In this document: one piece after another, positions 47,510-56,475 of the stretch
How the letters are laid out: each line of letters starts with the position of its first letter
Numbering within the stretch: position 1 is the stretch's first letter
Assembly: GCA_021820065.1 (NCBI GenBank)
Contig: JAKAEE010000014.1
Coordinates: forward strand, 5,151-61,861
From: Bacteroidota bacterium
GTDB taxonomy: Bacteria > Bacteroidota > Ignavibacteria > Ignavibacteriales > Melioribacteraceae
Direction: 5' to 3'
Length of the DNA: 56,711 nucleotides
Translations under genes and position numbers: made by a program
The notes under the pieces: generated by a model
The model's database searches: none
What the model was told of the DNA's origin: nothing
The model's input: the letters and a program-made list of their open reading frames with translations, nothing else

Positions 47510-48217
47510 TTAAGGTTGCAAAACAGTTTGCAGGAAATTTTCTTTATGCATTCTTTTTATTTCCGAATAACCAAAAACATTTTTGAAGTTTGACATCAAC
47601 TTCAATTTTACTTCATCCAAATCAATCTCCCTTCCAAGCTCACGTTGCAACGAAGTGACATCTTTATCTTTGATGCCGCACGGAATGATTCCGCCAAAAT
47701 ATGAAAGATCGGTGTTCACATTGAAAGCGAAACCATGCATCGTAACCCATCGGCTAACTTTAATTCCGATTGCCGCAATTTTTCTGTTCTCAATCCAGAC
47801 ACCGGTGTAATTGGGATTCCGTTCCGTCTTCAAACCATATTCAGCGCAAGTTTGAATAATTACTTCCTCAAGTCCGCGCAAGTATGCGTGTGTATCTTCT
47901 TTCCAGTAGCTCAATTTCAAAATTGGATATCCAACAATTTGTCCCGGTCCGTGATAAGTAATATCTCCGCCGCGATCGATTTCATAAACGTTTATTCCAA
48001 GTTCTTTCAGCTGCTCTTCATTGGAAAGCAGATTTTCTTTATCGGCAACTTTTCCCAGCGTGTAAGTGTGCGGATGCTGAAGAAGAAACAATATGTCTTC
48101 GGTTTCATCTTTCAGTCGCTTTGCAAATGTATCGTACTGAAGATCCCATGCATGCTTATAATCGATCATGCCGAGATCGCTGTAGATCAAATTTCTATAT
48201 GTGGATTGATTCGCCAT
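47510..48217 (-). CDS. lipB: Octanoyl-ACP:protein octanoyltransferase
   Basis: The 235-aa enzyme moves octanoate from ACP to lipoyl domains. It has RGGDITYHGPGQIVGYPIL and the catalytic Cys/Lys region GGIIPCGIKDKDVTSL. Its start overlaps the end of lpd by 23 bases, and E1 follows after 16 bases. With LipA this completes the de novo lipoylation pathway inside the complex operon. Confidence 0.96.
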   Translation of the reverse strand: MANQSTYRNLIYSDLGMIDYKHAWDLQYDTFAKRLKDETEDILFLLQHPHTYTLGKVADKENLLSNEEQLKELGINVYEIDRGGDITYHGPGQIVGYPILKLSYWKEDTHAYLRGLEEVIIQTCAEYGLKTERNPNYTGVWIENRKIAAIGIKVSRWVTMHGFAFNVNTDLSYFGGIIPCGIKDKDVTSLQRELGREIDLDEVKLKLMSNFKNVFGYSEIKRMHKENFLQTVLQP

Positions 48218-49598
48218 ACGCGTTTGCCGCTGCTTCCATTATTGATTCTGATAAAGTCGGATGAGCGTGAACCGTTTTAACAATTGCTTCGTAAGTCGCT
48301 TCCATAGATTTCGCAATTCCGATTTCAGCGATTAATTCCGTTGCTTCGTTACCGATTATGTGAGCGCCGAGAAGCTCGCCGTACTTTGCATCAAAAATTA
48401 TTTTTACAAATCCGTCCCTTTCACCCGCAGCAAATGCTTTGCCGCTTGCCATGAATGGAAATTTCCCGATCTTCAATTCGTAACCGGCGTCGCGGGCTTT
48501 CTTTTCTGTTAGTCCAATGCTCGCAACTTGCGGCTGGCAATAAGTGCATCCCGGGATCGAACTGTAATCAACTGGATGCGGATTCAATCCTTTGATCGTC
48601 TCAACACAATGTATTCCTTCAGCCGACGCAACATGAGCAAGCCACGGTGCGCCAATCACATCGCCGACAGCATAAACACCGGAAACGTTTGTTTGATAAT
48701 TTTGTTTATCAACTTTGATGTGACCCTTTTCAATTTCAATTCCTAATTCTTCCAAACCAAATCCTTCAACATTACCGGTTACTCCAATCGCGCTCAAAAC
48801 TTTTTCAGCTTTTAGTTCTACTTTCTTTCCGTCTTTCTCAATCGTAACAAAAACTTGATTTCCCTTCACTTCGGCTTTTTCAACTTTTGTGGAAGTGTAA
48901 ATATCAATTCCGCGTTTCTTAAAACTTTTCTCCAGCGTCTCGGAAATTTCTTTATCCTCAATCGGAAGAATATTCTCCAACATTTCGATGATCGTCACCT
49001 TTGTACCGAGCACATCATAAAAATAAGCGAACTCAACTCCTATAGCGCCGGCACCGATCACGATTAAGTCTTTCGGCTGTGCGGGAAGATTCATCGCTTC
49101 GGTTGATGTGATAACATTTTTATGATCAACCGGTATCGATGGAAAAGTCTTGGGACGCGCACCGGTAGCGATAATAATTTTTTCAGCGTTAATCGATTCC
49201 GTTTTCTTGTCACCATCAAAAATATCAATCTGATTTTTCGAAACCAGTTTGCCGAATCCGCGGATGCGGTCAACTTTATTCTTCTTTATCAGCAGTTCAA
49301 CATTTTTTGTAATGCGGTCAGAAATATCGCGGCTGCGTTTTATGATTTTTCCAAAATCAAAACTCAAACTTTGAACAGAAATTCCAAAATCGGCGGAATG
49401 ATTTTTCATCGCATCATACATCTCGGCATTCTTCAGAAGTGATTTGGTAGGGATACATCCCCAATTAAGACATATACCGCCGAGATTATCTTTGTCAATC
49501 AAAACCGTTTTAAGTCCTAACTGACCGGCTCGGATTGCGGCAACGTAACCGCCCGGTCCGCCGCCCAAAATGGCAATATCATAGGATTTTTGCACCAA
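48195..49598 (-). CDS. lpdA: Dihydrolipoyl dehydrogenase (E3)
   Basis: The 467-aa flavoprotein has the FAD loop GGGPGGYVAAIRAGQLG, the redox disulfide GGICLNWGCIPTKSLL, the NAD loop GAGAIGVEFAYFY and the C-terminal catalytic HAHPTLSE. It reoxidises lipoamide with NAD+. First gene of its operon. The 187-base gap before nth has no readable promoter with confidence. Confidence 0.96.
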   Translation of the reverse strand: MVQKSYDIAILGGGPGGYVAAIRAGQLGLKTVLIDKDNLGGICLNWGCIPTKSLLKNAEMYDAMKNHSADFGISVQSLSFDFGKIIKRSRDISDRITKNVELLIKKNKVDRIRGFGKLVSKNQIDIFDGDKKTESINAEKIIIATGARPKTFPSIPVDHKNVITSTEAMNLPAQPKDLIVIGAGAIGVEFAYFYDVLGTKVTIIEMLENILPIEDKEISETLEKSFKKRGIDIYTSTKVEKAEVKGNQVFVTIEKDGKKVELKAEKVLSAIGVTGNVEGFGLEELGIEIEKGHIKVDKQNYQTNVSGVYAVGDVIGAPWLAHVASAEGIHCVETIKGLNPHPVDYSSIPGCTYCQPQVASIGLTEKKARDAGYELKIGKFPFMASGKAFAAGERDGFVKIIFDAKYGELLGAHIIGNEATELIAEIGIAKSMEATYEAIVKTVHAHPTLSESIMEAAANAYGESIHI

Positions 49599-49775
49599 AT
49601 ACCTTGATTGTTTGTGTGCTTAAATATAAAGAACTCAGTTTTGAAAACAAACTTTAGCTCCGCTTTAATATTAAAACAAGCCGGAAGCCCCTTTTGTTCA
49701 ATTGGTAATGAGCAAAAAATGCTTTGCAAACATCACGGAAGATTGAACAGCCACTGCTTCAAAAAATTTTCAGAC

Positions 49776-49826
49776 GTTTCACTTTTCACATTTGACCTTT
49801 CACATTTGACGTCTCGCCTTTCACGT
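49776..49826. repeat. Short degenerate repeats over the nth 3' end
   Basis: The words TTTCAC, TTTCACATTTGACC, TTTCACATTTGACG and CTTTCACGTC follow one another. They supply the stop codon and the last ~12-15 codons of nth, giving a tail (VDVKGETSNVKGQM) beyond the usual enzyme end. Confidence 0.6.
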
Positions 49827-50550
49827 CAACATTATCCAAAAGCATGAATTCTCTTTTTTCCCCGGTGGTTTTTCCGTTTAAATTCTTGTCTTGAAAGTCA
49901 CAAACTTTCAGCAAAGGACAAATTCCGCAGCTTGGTTTGGTTGGTTTACAAATTTCTCGCCCTAATCTGATAAGGTTTGTATGGAATGAATGTGCGATTC
50001 CTTCGGGGAAATTCTGATTGAGCGCGAAAAAAGTTTTATCGGGAGTTTTTTCTTTTGCAATTCCAATTCTATTTGTGGTTCGATGAACATGCGTATCAAC
50101 CGGACAAACATTTCTATCCAGTGCAAACAAAAGAACGCAGCTTGCAGTTTTGACACCAATACCCTTGTGGGCGGTTAATTGCTCGATTGCTTGTTCGTTC
50201 TCTAACTGTTTGATAGATAAAAGGCCCAAATCATTTTTCTTGTGAAGTTCAGTAATAAGATTTTTAATAGCTGCAGACTTCTGTTCTGCAAGACCGGCAA
50301 TTCGAATTCTGCTCTTGATAGCGGAACGTTTTTCGTCGAGAAGCTCGTCCCAAGATTTGTAACAGCTCTTTAGATTCTGAAATGCTTTGTATGAATTATT
50401 GTCGTTTGTGTTTTGCGAAAGGATTGTTGCGATCAAAAGGTCAAGCGGATTCGGAAGTCCGTTGCGCTTCGGAATTCCAAACTTTTTGACCAACAGAGCA
50501 TTTACTCTTTTGATTTTCTTACTTTTCATTAGCGTTTCACTCTGCTGCAT
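49786..50550 (-). CDS. nth: Endonuclease III-like DNA glycosylase/AP lyase
   Basis: The 254-aa protein has the HhH-GPD fold: ATILSQNTND, the hairpin HKGIGVKTASCVLLFA with the catalytic Lys, VDTHVHRTTNRIG with the catalytic Asp, and the C-terminal [4Fe-4S] loop C-x6-C-x2-C-x5-C (CKPTKPSCGICPLLKVC). It removes oxidised pyrimidines. The start at 50550 has a weak ribosome binding site; the Met at codon 8 is an alternative. The ~28-residue tail after the Fe-S loop is unusual and partly repeat-encoded. Confidence 0.92.
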   Translation of the reverse strand: MQQSETLMKSKKIKRVNALLVKKFGIPKRNGLPNPLDLLIATILSQNTNDNNSYKAFQNLKSCYKSWDELLDEKRSAIKSRIRIAGLAEQKSAAIKNLITELHKKNDLGLLSIKQLENEQAIEQLTAHKGIGVKTASCVLLFALDRNVCPVDTHVHRTTNRIGIAKEKTPDKTFFALNQNFPEGIAHSFHTNLIRLGREICKPTKPSCGICPLLKVCDFQDKNLNGKTTGEKREFMLLDNVDVKGETSNVKGQM

Positions 50551-50626
50551 TTCAAATTTCCGGTTCAGTGTAAAATTTATCCAATCAGAAAATCGTATAA
50601 AAATTTAGCATATTCAAAAAAATCAT

Positions 50627-50655
50627 TTGACAAACGGACTTTCGCAAATTATATT
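50627..50655 (+). promoter_or_regulatory. Sigma-70 promoter of the methionine operon
   Basis: TTGACA (50627-50632), a 17-base spacer and TATATT (50650-50655), nearly full consensus. The palindrome GCAAAT-TAT-ATTTGC (50644-50658) covers the -10, so a repressor could also act here, though it may be chance. Transcription should start near 50662, about 15 bases before the first leader ORF. Confidence 0.85.
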
Positions 50656-50677
50656 TGCCGCAACTAAAAACAGAACA

Positions 50678-50776
50678 ATGAAAAACTTCGTATTAAATAT
50701 ATCTGCCAAAGAAATCGCAATGGGTATGATGGCTATGATGATGATGCCGTTTAATACGAAGGGCGATGCTTTATAA
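50678..50776 (+). CDS. Methionine-rich leader peptide 1
   Basis: A 32-codon ORF, too short for usual gene calling. The first 14 codons are ordinary; codons 15-23 read M-G-M-M-A-M-M-M-M (seven Met in nine), then nine codons to the TAA stop. There is no strong ribosome binding site. It lies between a near-consensus promoter and an intrinsic terminator, upstream of metY, aspartokinase and metX. Codons just after the Met run contain GAAGGGC, which can pair with the terminator's 5' arm. By analogy with thr, leu or his leader peptides, translation speed through Met codons would sense charged tRNA-Met. Confidence 0.8.
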   Translation: MKNFVLNISAKEIAMGMMAMMMMPFNTKGDAL

Positions 50777-50807
50777 CTGATCGAAAATAAAAAATTCAAA
50801 GCCCTTC
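50758..50807 (+). promoter_or_regulatory. Antiterminator pairing of attenuator 1
   Basis: GAAGGGC (50758-50764) is the exact complement of GCCCTTC (50801-50807), the 5' arm of terminator 1; TTT at 50770-50772 can add pairs with AAA at 50798-50800 across a bulge. A ribosome stalled early in the Met run leaves 50758-50764 free. A ribosome at the stop codon (50774) covers it and permits the terminator. Confidence 0.65.
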
Positions 50808-50831
50808 AGGAAAAACTTGAAGGGCTTTTTT
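50798..50831 (+). terminator. Intrinsic terminator 1 of the methionine leader
   Basis: Perfect 11-base stem AAAGCCCTTCA (50798-50808) with TGAAGGGCTTT (50818-50828), nine-base loop, then TTTTTTGTTTT. It is placed between leader peptide 1 and leader peptide 2, so it must be read through for operon expression. Confidence 0.92.
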
Positions 50832-50847
50832 GTTTTATAAGGATTTA

Positions 50848-50943
50848 ATGAACACAGCAAAAAACATATTACCAATTATTTACACCATGATGGACATGAT
50901 GATGTGCATGATGGATATGCTATATCATAACCGTGATGGGTAG
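50848..50943 (+). CDS. Methionine-rich leader peptide 2
   Basis: A 31-codon ORF with AAGGA four bases before its ATG. Codons 14-24 read M-M-D-M-M-M-C-M-M-D-M (eight Met and one Cys in eleven), after 13 ordinary codons. It begins 17 bases after the T run of terminator 1 and is followed by terminator 2. The plan is the same as leader 1 (length, position of the Met run, pairing element after it), but the sequence outside the Met run differs, so it is either an old duplication or convergent. Confidence 0.8.
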   Translation: MNTAKNILPIIYTMMDMMMCMMDMLYHNRDG

Positions 50944-50967
50944 AATTGACAAAATAATTAAACAATC

Positions 50968-50984
<17 letters not shown>
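50930..50984 (+). promoter_or_regulatory. Antiterminator pairing of attenuator 2
   Basis: Bases 50930-50941 (ACCGTGATGGGT) can pair with 50973-50984 (GCTCTTCTCGGT): 10 of 12 positions pair, two of them G-U, with two U-U mismatches. This uses the 5' arm of terminator 2 and so excludes it. The 5' element sits between the last Met codon (50917) and the stop codon (50941), where a ribosome finishing the peptide would cover it. Confidence 0.5.
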
Positions 50985-52347
<1,363 letters not shown>

Positions 52348-52361
52348 TTGAGGAGAATAAA

Positions 52362-53771
52362 ATGAGAGTGATAAAGTTCGGCGGAACATCTGTGGGAACT
52401 GTTGAGAGTTTCCGAAACGTTGTACAGATAATCTCTCAAAAATTGAAGGAAGATAAAATCGTTGTAGTGATTTCGGCTCTGGCAAAGGTAACCGATCAGC
52501 TTATCAGCTCGGTTGAATACGCAGGTCAAAGAAATCCCGACTACAAAAAAATCTTTGGAGAAATTAAGTCGCGGCATTACGAATTCGTTCATGAATTGGT
52601 TTCGGAAGAATTTCAGTACGACGCTAAATCAAAGATCGATTTAATTCTTAACGAACTAGAACTGAAACTTGAAAGCATTTTTTTTCTTCAAGAATATTCG
52701 GCGCGTATTTCTGATTCCATAATATCAAGCGGGGAACGATTGTCGCAAGTAATACTCGCATCAGCTTTGAGCAGCGCCGGCATCAAATCAAAAATAATTG
52801 ATGCCGGTAAGTTGATCCGAACCAATGATAACTTTAGCCAAGCTGAGGTAGATTACGACACAACCGACAAGCTACTTGCTAAAGTGTTCAGAGATTCGAA
52901 GAGAGATTGTGTTGAAGTTCTTAACGGATTTACCGGTTCAACAGCAAAAGGCGAACCTACGACTCTCGGCAGAAGCGGCTCGGATTATACGGCAACGATT
53001 GTCGGCAGCGCATTAAATGCAAACGTTATTGAAATCTGGACGGACGTGGACGGCATTTTAACTGCCGATCCGCGTCTGGTTTCAGATGCAATTCCTCTCA
53101 AAACTCTAAGCTATCAAGACGCAGCCGAACTTGCATTCCTGGGTGCGAAAGTAATTTTTCCTAAAGCGATGGAACCTGTAAAGTTCAAAAATATTCCGGT
53201 GCTCGTGCTCAATACTTTTCAGCCCGCGTTTGAAGGAACGCTAATCAATAATGAGCCGGAAGGAAATCCGTACAGCATAAAATCGGTCACTCACATGGAA
53301 GATCTTTCGCTGATTACGCTCAGCAACCTTGCTTTGGATTCCGATACTCACTTACTCGAAAGAATTGTGAGGATTCTTAAACATCAGAAATGGCCGTCAA
53401 TCTTTTTCAATTATTCGATTTCTCAAAGAAGTATTTCCGTTCTCACTCAAACAAAAAAATCGATCGGGCTGATTGACGAAATACGCGACAAGTTGAAAAA
53501 TGAATTGGATGACAGATTGATCGGCAATATTAATCTGCGGAATAGTCTTTGCTTAGTTTCCATCATCGGTAACAACAGCGATAACCAAATTGAAACAATG
53601 AACAAGATTTTTAGAACGATTGAGGCAAATCATTTTAAAAATATTTTGTTCTTCTCATGTTCGGAAGGAAGAAACCACTCCTTCCTATTTGCGGAAACGG
53701 AAGCGGAAAAAGTTGTGGGCGCGATCCACAGCACTTTCTTGAACGAATTTATCAACACAAATGTTGCGTGA
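52362..53771 (+). CDS. Aspartate kinase
   Basis: The 469-aa protein has the kinase signature VIKFGGTSVG, the RSGSDYTATIVG substrate loop and WTDVDGILTADPR, followed by a C-terminal ACT region (~305-465) for feedback control. It is monofunctional, with no homoserine dehydrogenase fused. It makes aspartyl phosphate, the first step toward homoserine, Met, Thr and Lys. Its place between metY and metX suggests a methionine-dedicated isozyme. GAGGAG precedes the ATG. Confidence 0.95.
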   Translation: MRVIKFGGTSVGTVESFRNVVQIISQKLKEDKIVVVISALAKVTDQLISSVEYAGQRNPDYKKIFGEIKSRHYEFVHELVSEEFQYDAKSKIDLILNELELKLESIFFLQEYSARISDSIISSGERLSQVILASALSSAGIKSKIIDAGKLIRTNDNFSQAEVDYDTTDKLLAKVFRDSKRDCVEVLNGFTGSTAKGEPTTLGRSGSDYTATIVGSALNANVIEIWTDVDGILTADPRLVSDAIPLKTLSYQDAAELAFLGAKVIFPKAMEPVKFKNIPVLVLNTFQPAFEGTLINNEPEGNPYSIKSVTHMEDLSLITLSNLALDSDTHLLERIVRILKHQKWPSIFFNYSISQRSISVLTQTKKSIGLIDEIRDKLKNELDDRLIGNINLRNSLCLVSIIGNNSDNQIETMNKIFRTIEANHFKNILFFSCSEGRNHSFLFAETEAEKVVGAIHSTFLNEFINTNVA

Positions 53772-54861
53772 TAATATGGAAGCAGTAAAAATTAATTCTC
53801 AACCGACATACAAAATCTTTGAGCAGGAAAAATTCCGGTTCGAATCCAACGCCGAAATAAAATCGGTTAATGTCGCCTATGAAACGTACGGTACGCTAAA
53901 CAGCGATGGGACAAACGCAGTTTTGATTTGTCATGCGCTGACCGGCAGTTCACATGCGTCGAACTATAACAACACTTCAGAGCAGCCCGGCTGGTGGGAT
54001 GGCGTTATCGGAGAAACCAAAGCGTTCGATCCGTCGAAACATTTTATTGTTTGCTCAAACTTTTTAGGCAGCTGTTACGGCACGACAGGACCAACTTCGG
54101 TTAACCCGGAAACGGGTAAAAATTATGCAGCCAACTTCCCACAAATGTCTGTCCGAGACATGGTAAAACTTCAGCATGAACTTTTGAAGTACCTTGGCGT
54201 AAAAAAATTGCTAACTGTTACCGGCGGATCGCTCGGCGGAATGCAAACTCTTGAATGGGCGTTGCTCTACCCGGATTTTGTAGAAACGATAATTCCAATC
54301 GCAACTTCGGCAAAACATTCTGCGTGGGCAATCGGTCTGAATGAAATCCAACGCAAAGCAATCCTCGATGATCCGGCATGGGAAAACGGTTTCTACATAG
54401 ATCAGCCGACAAACGGTTTATCAACCGCACGAATGTTAGCGATGATGACGTACCGCTCTCAAATCAGTTTTGAAAAAAAATTCGGCAGAGAGATAAAAAC
54501 AGACGACCACAATTCTGCTAAACCATTTTACCAGATAGAAAGCTATCTTCATTATCAAGGCGAGAAACTTGTTAATCGATTTGATGCAAACACATACGTT
54601 TACATAACACGCGCCATGGATCTACACGATGTTTCAAAAGGACGCGGGACAATCGACAAGACATTAAAAAAAATCCAAGCAAAAACTTTATGCGTCGGAA
54701 TTGATACCGACATTCTTTATCCGGCGTCTGAGCAAAAAGAAATTGCAGCGGCAATACCCGGTGCAGAATACTTTGAAATAGAATCTATTCACGGACACGA
54801 TGCATTCTTGATTGAGTTCGATCAATTGAACAAGGTAATTTCCAAATTCTTGAATTCATAA
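53761..54861 (+). CDS. metX: Homoserine O-acyltransferase (MetX)
   Basis: The 366-aa alpha/beta hydrolase has HALTGSSHAS, the nucleophile elbow TVTGGSLGGMQTLEWA with the catalytic Ser, the Asp in GIDTDILYP and the His in IHGHDAFLIE. It activates homoserine, presumably to O-acetylhomoserine because MetY is in the operon; succinyl specificity cannot be excluded by eye. It overlaps the aspartokinase stop by 11 bases; the Met at 53776 is an alternative start. The 134 bases after it contain a hairpin without T run (ATCGGGA 54894-54900 with TCCCGAT 54907-54913). Confidence 0.95.
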   Translation: MLRDNMEAVKINSQPTYKIFEQEKFRFESNAEIKSVNVAYETYGTLNSDGTNAVLICHALTGSSHASNYNNTSEQPGWWDGVIGETKAFDPSKHFIVCSNFLGSCYGTTGPTSVNPETGKNYAANFPQMSVRDMVKLQHELLKYLGVKKLLTVTGGSLGGMQTLEWALLYPDFVETIIPIATSAKHSAWAIGLNEIQRKAILDDPAWENGFYIDQPTNGLSTARMLAMMTYRSQISFEKKFGREIKTDDHNSAKPFYQIESYLHYQGEKLVNRFDANTYVYITRAMDLHDVSKGRGTIDKTLKKIQAKTLCVGIDTDILYPASEQKEIAAAIPGAEYFEIESIHGHDAFLIEFDQLNKVISKFLNS

Positions 54862-54995
54862 AAATTGATTCACTACCCACAGAGGAAAACAGCATCGGGA
54901 AAATAATCCCGATCCGACTTTCACACCTTTTATGTTACTTTTTAGCATCTGCATAACTAAATTTGATTCCGGGAAACAAAAGTTCTGGAGGAGAG

Positions 54996-56336
54996 ATGCC
55001 CACATTGATGGTTAGTATTTCCGGAGTACGCGGAATAATTGGCGACGGGTTAGATCCCGAAGTGCTGGTGAAATACACTTCGGCTTACGCTGATTTTTGC
55101 GGCAAAGGAAAAATTGTAGTTGGAAGCGACGGAAGAATTACCGGAGAAATGGTTCGCAACATTGTCATCGGAACTTTGATGGCAAAAGGCAACGATGTAA
55201 TCGATATCGGAATTTGTCCCACTCCAACAGTTTTGTTTAATGTGAAGAAATTGAAAGCCGCCGGCGGGATTCAGCTTTCGGCAAGCCATAATCCAAACGA
55301 ATGGAACGCGCTAAAACTTTTAAACCGACACGGCGAATTCATGACGCCCGAAGAAAATGTTGAAATGATGATGAAGCTTGACGATCCGAACAGAAAATTT
55401 GTTGCGTGGGACAAACTCGGAAAAACAACCAAGTATGTGAAAGGATTAGAAGATCACATTGACGCTGTATTGAAAATGAATTACATCAATGTTCCGAAAA
55501 TCAAGAGAACAAAATTCAAGGTGCTGCTCGATTGCGTTAACGGAGCCGGTTCATACACAATGCCTCTTCTGCTGAAGAAACTGGGGTGCAGCGTGATTGA
55601 AATGAATTGCGAGAAGTCGGGAATTTTTCCCCGTCTGCCCGAACCGATACCGGAGAATTTAACAGCAACAATGCGCGCGGTAAAAAAACATAAAGCAGAT
55701 ATCGGAATTGTCGTCGATCCCGACGTAGATCGGCTGGTGTTGATCACTGAAACCGGAGAACCATTCGGCGAAGAAAACACGATTACCCAAGCTGTGAAGT
55801 TTTACCTTTCGAAGAAGAAAGGAAATGCTGTTGTGAATCTTTCCACGACACGTGCTGTTGATGATGTTGCAAAAGAATTTCGATGTAAAGTTTTCCGGTC
55901 GCCTGTTGGCGAAGCTAACGTTGTGAAGAAAATGAAGGAAGTGAACGCTGTAATAGGCGGCGAAGGTAGCGGAGGCGTTATTCTTCCTAAGGTAGTTTTT
56001 GGCAGAGATGCGTTAACAGGAACCGTAATCATGCTTCAGCATCTTCTCGAATTCGGCGGAAAGATGAGTGAGCTGAAAAAATCTTTGCCGCAATATTTCA
56101 TTGCGAAGAAAAAAATCGAGTTGGGTTCAAAGAATCCAGACGATATAATGCGTTCGCTGATTGAAAAATATAGATCAGAAAAGATTTACTTGGAAGACGG
56201 ATTGCGTATTGATTCTTTCGATCACTGGGTGCATTTCCGCAAATCGAACACCGAACCAATCATTCGATGCATTGTTGAAGCTAAGACAAAAGAACTTGCA
56301 GAAAGTTTAGCAGAGAAATATGTTTTTGGTCTCTGA
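54996..56336 (+). CDS. Alpha-D-phosphohexomutase (phosphomannomutase/phosphoglucosamine mutase family)
   Basis: The 446-aa enzyme has VSISGVRGIIGDGLDPE, the phosphoserine loop QLSASHNPNEWN, the metal loop DPDVDRLVL, the sugar loop GGEGSGGVI and the C-terminal phosphate-binding RKSNTEPIIR. It converts hexose-6-P to hexose-1-P; whether mannose, glucose or glucosamine is not clear. The start at 54996 is set by GGAGGAG just upstream; the frame is open to 54963. Its stop codon lies within a long inverted repeat. Confidence 0.94.
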   Translation: MPTLMVSISGVRGIIGDGLDPEVLVKYTSAYADFCGKGKIVVGSDGRITGEMVRNIVIGTLMAKGNDVIDIGICPTPTVLFNVKKLKAAGGIQLSASHNPNEWNALKLLNRHGEFMTPEENVEMMMKLDDPNRKFVAWDKLGKTTKYVKGLEDHIDAVLKMNYINVPKIKRTKFKVLLDCVNGAGSYTMPLLLKKLGCSVIEMNCEKSGIFPRLPEPIPENLTATMRAVKKHKADIGIVVDPDVDRLVLITETGEPFGEENTITQAVKFYLSKKKGNAVVNLSTTRAVDDVAKEFRCKVFRSPVGEANVVKKMKEVNAVIGGEGSGGVILPKVVFGRDALTGTVIMLQHLLEFGGKMSELKKSLPQYFIAKKKIELGSKNPDDIMRSLIEKYRSEKIYLEDGLRIDSFDHWVHFRKSNTEPIIRCIVEAKTKELAESLAEKYVFGL

Positions 56337-56455
56337 GGTTGACCAAAATGTAGGTCGAAACGCTGTTTCGACCATCCGAGATATTGAAAAATTCGTTTTT
56401 TCAAACCATCTTTTATTGAGTATTATACAAACATTACTTCTTGGTCAACCTCAGA
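56332..56455. repeat. MITE-like inverted repeat with nested hairpin
   Basis: TCTGAGGTTGACCAA (56332-56346) recurs as its perfect inverse at 56441-56455, 15 of 15, separated by 94 bases. Nested inside is a perfect nine-base hairpin GGTCGAAAC/GTTTCGACC (56353-56361 with 56365-56373, loop GCT). The left arm includes the mutase stop codon. No coding frame lies between. Confidence 0.75.
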
Positions 56456-56475
56456 CACAGAGGGTGGTTTGATCT

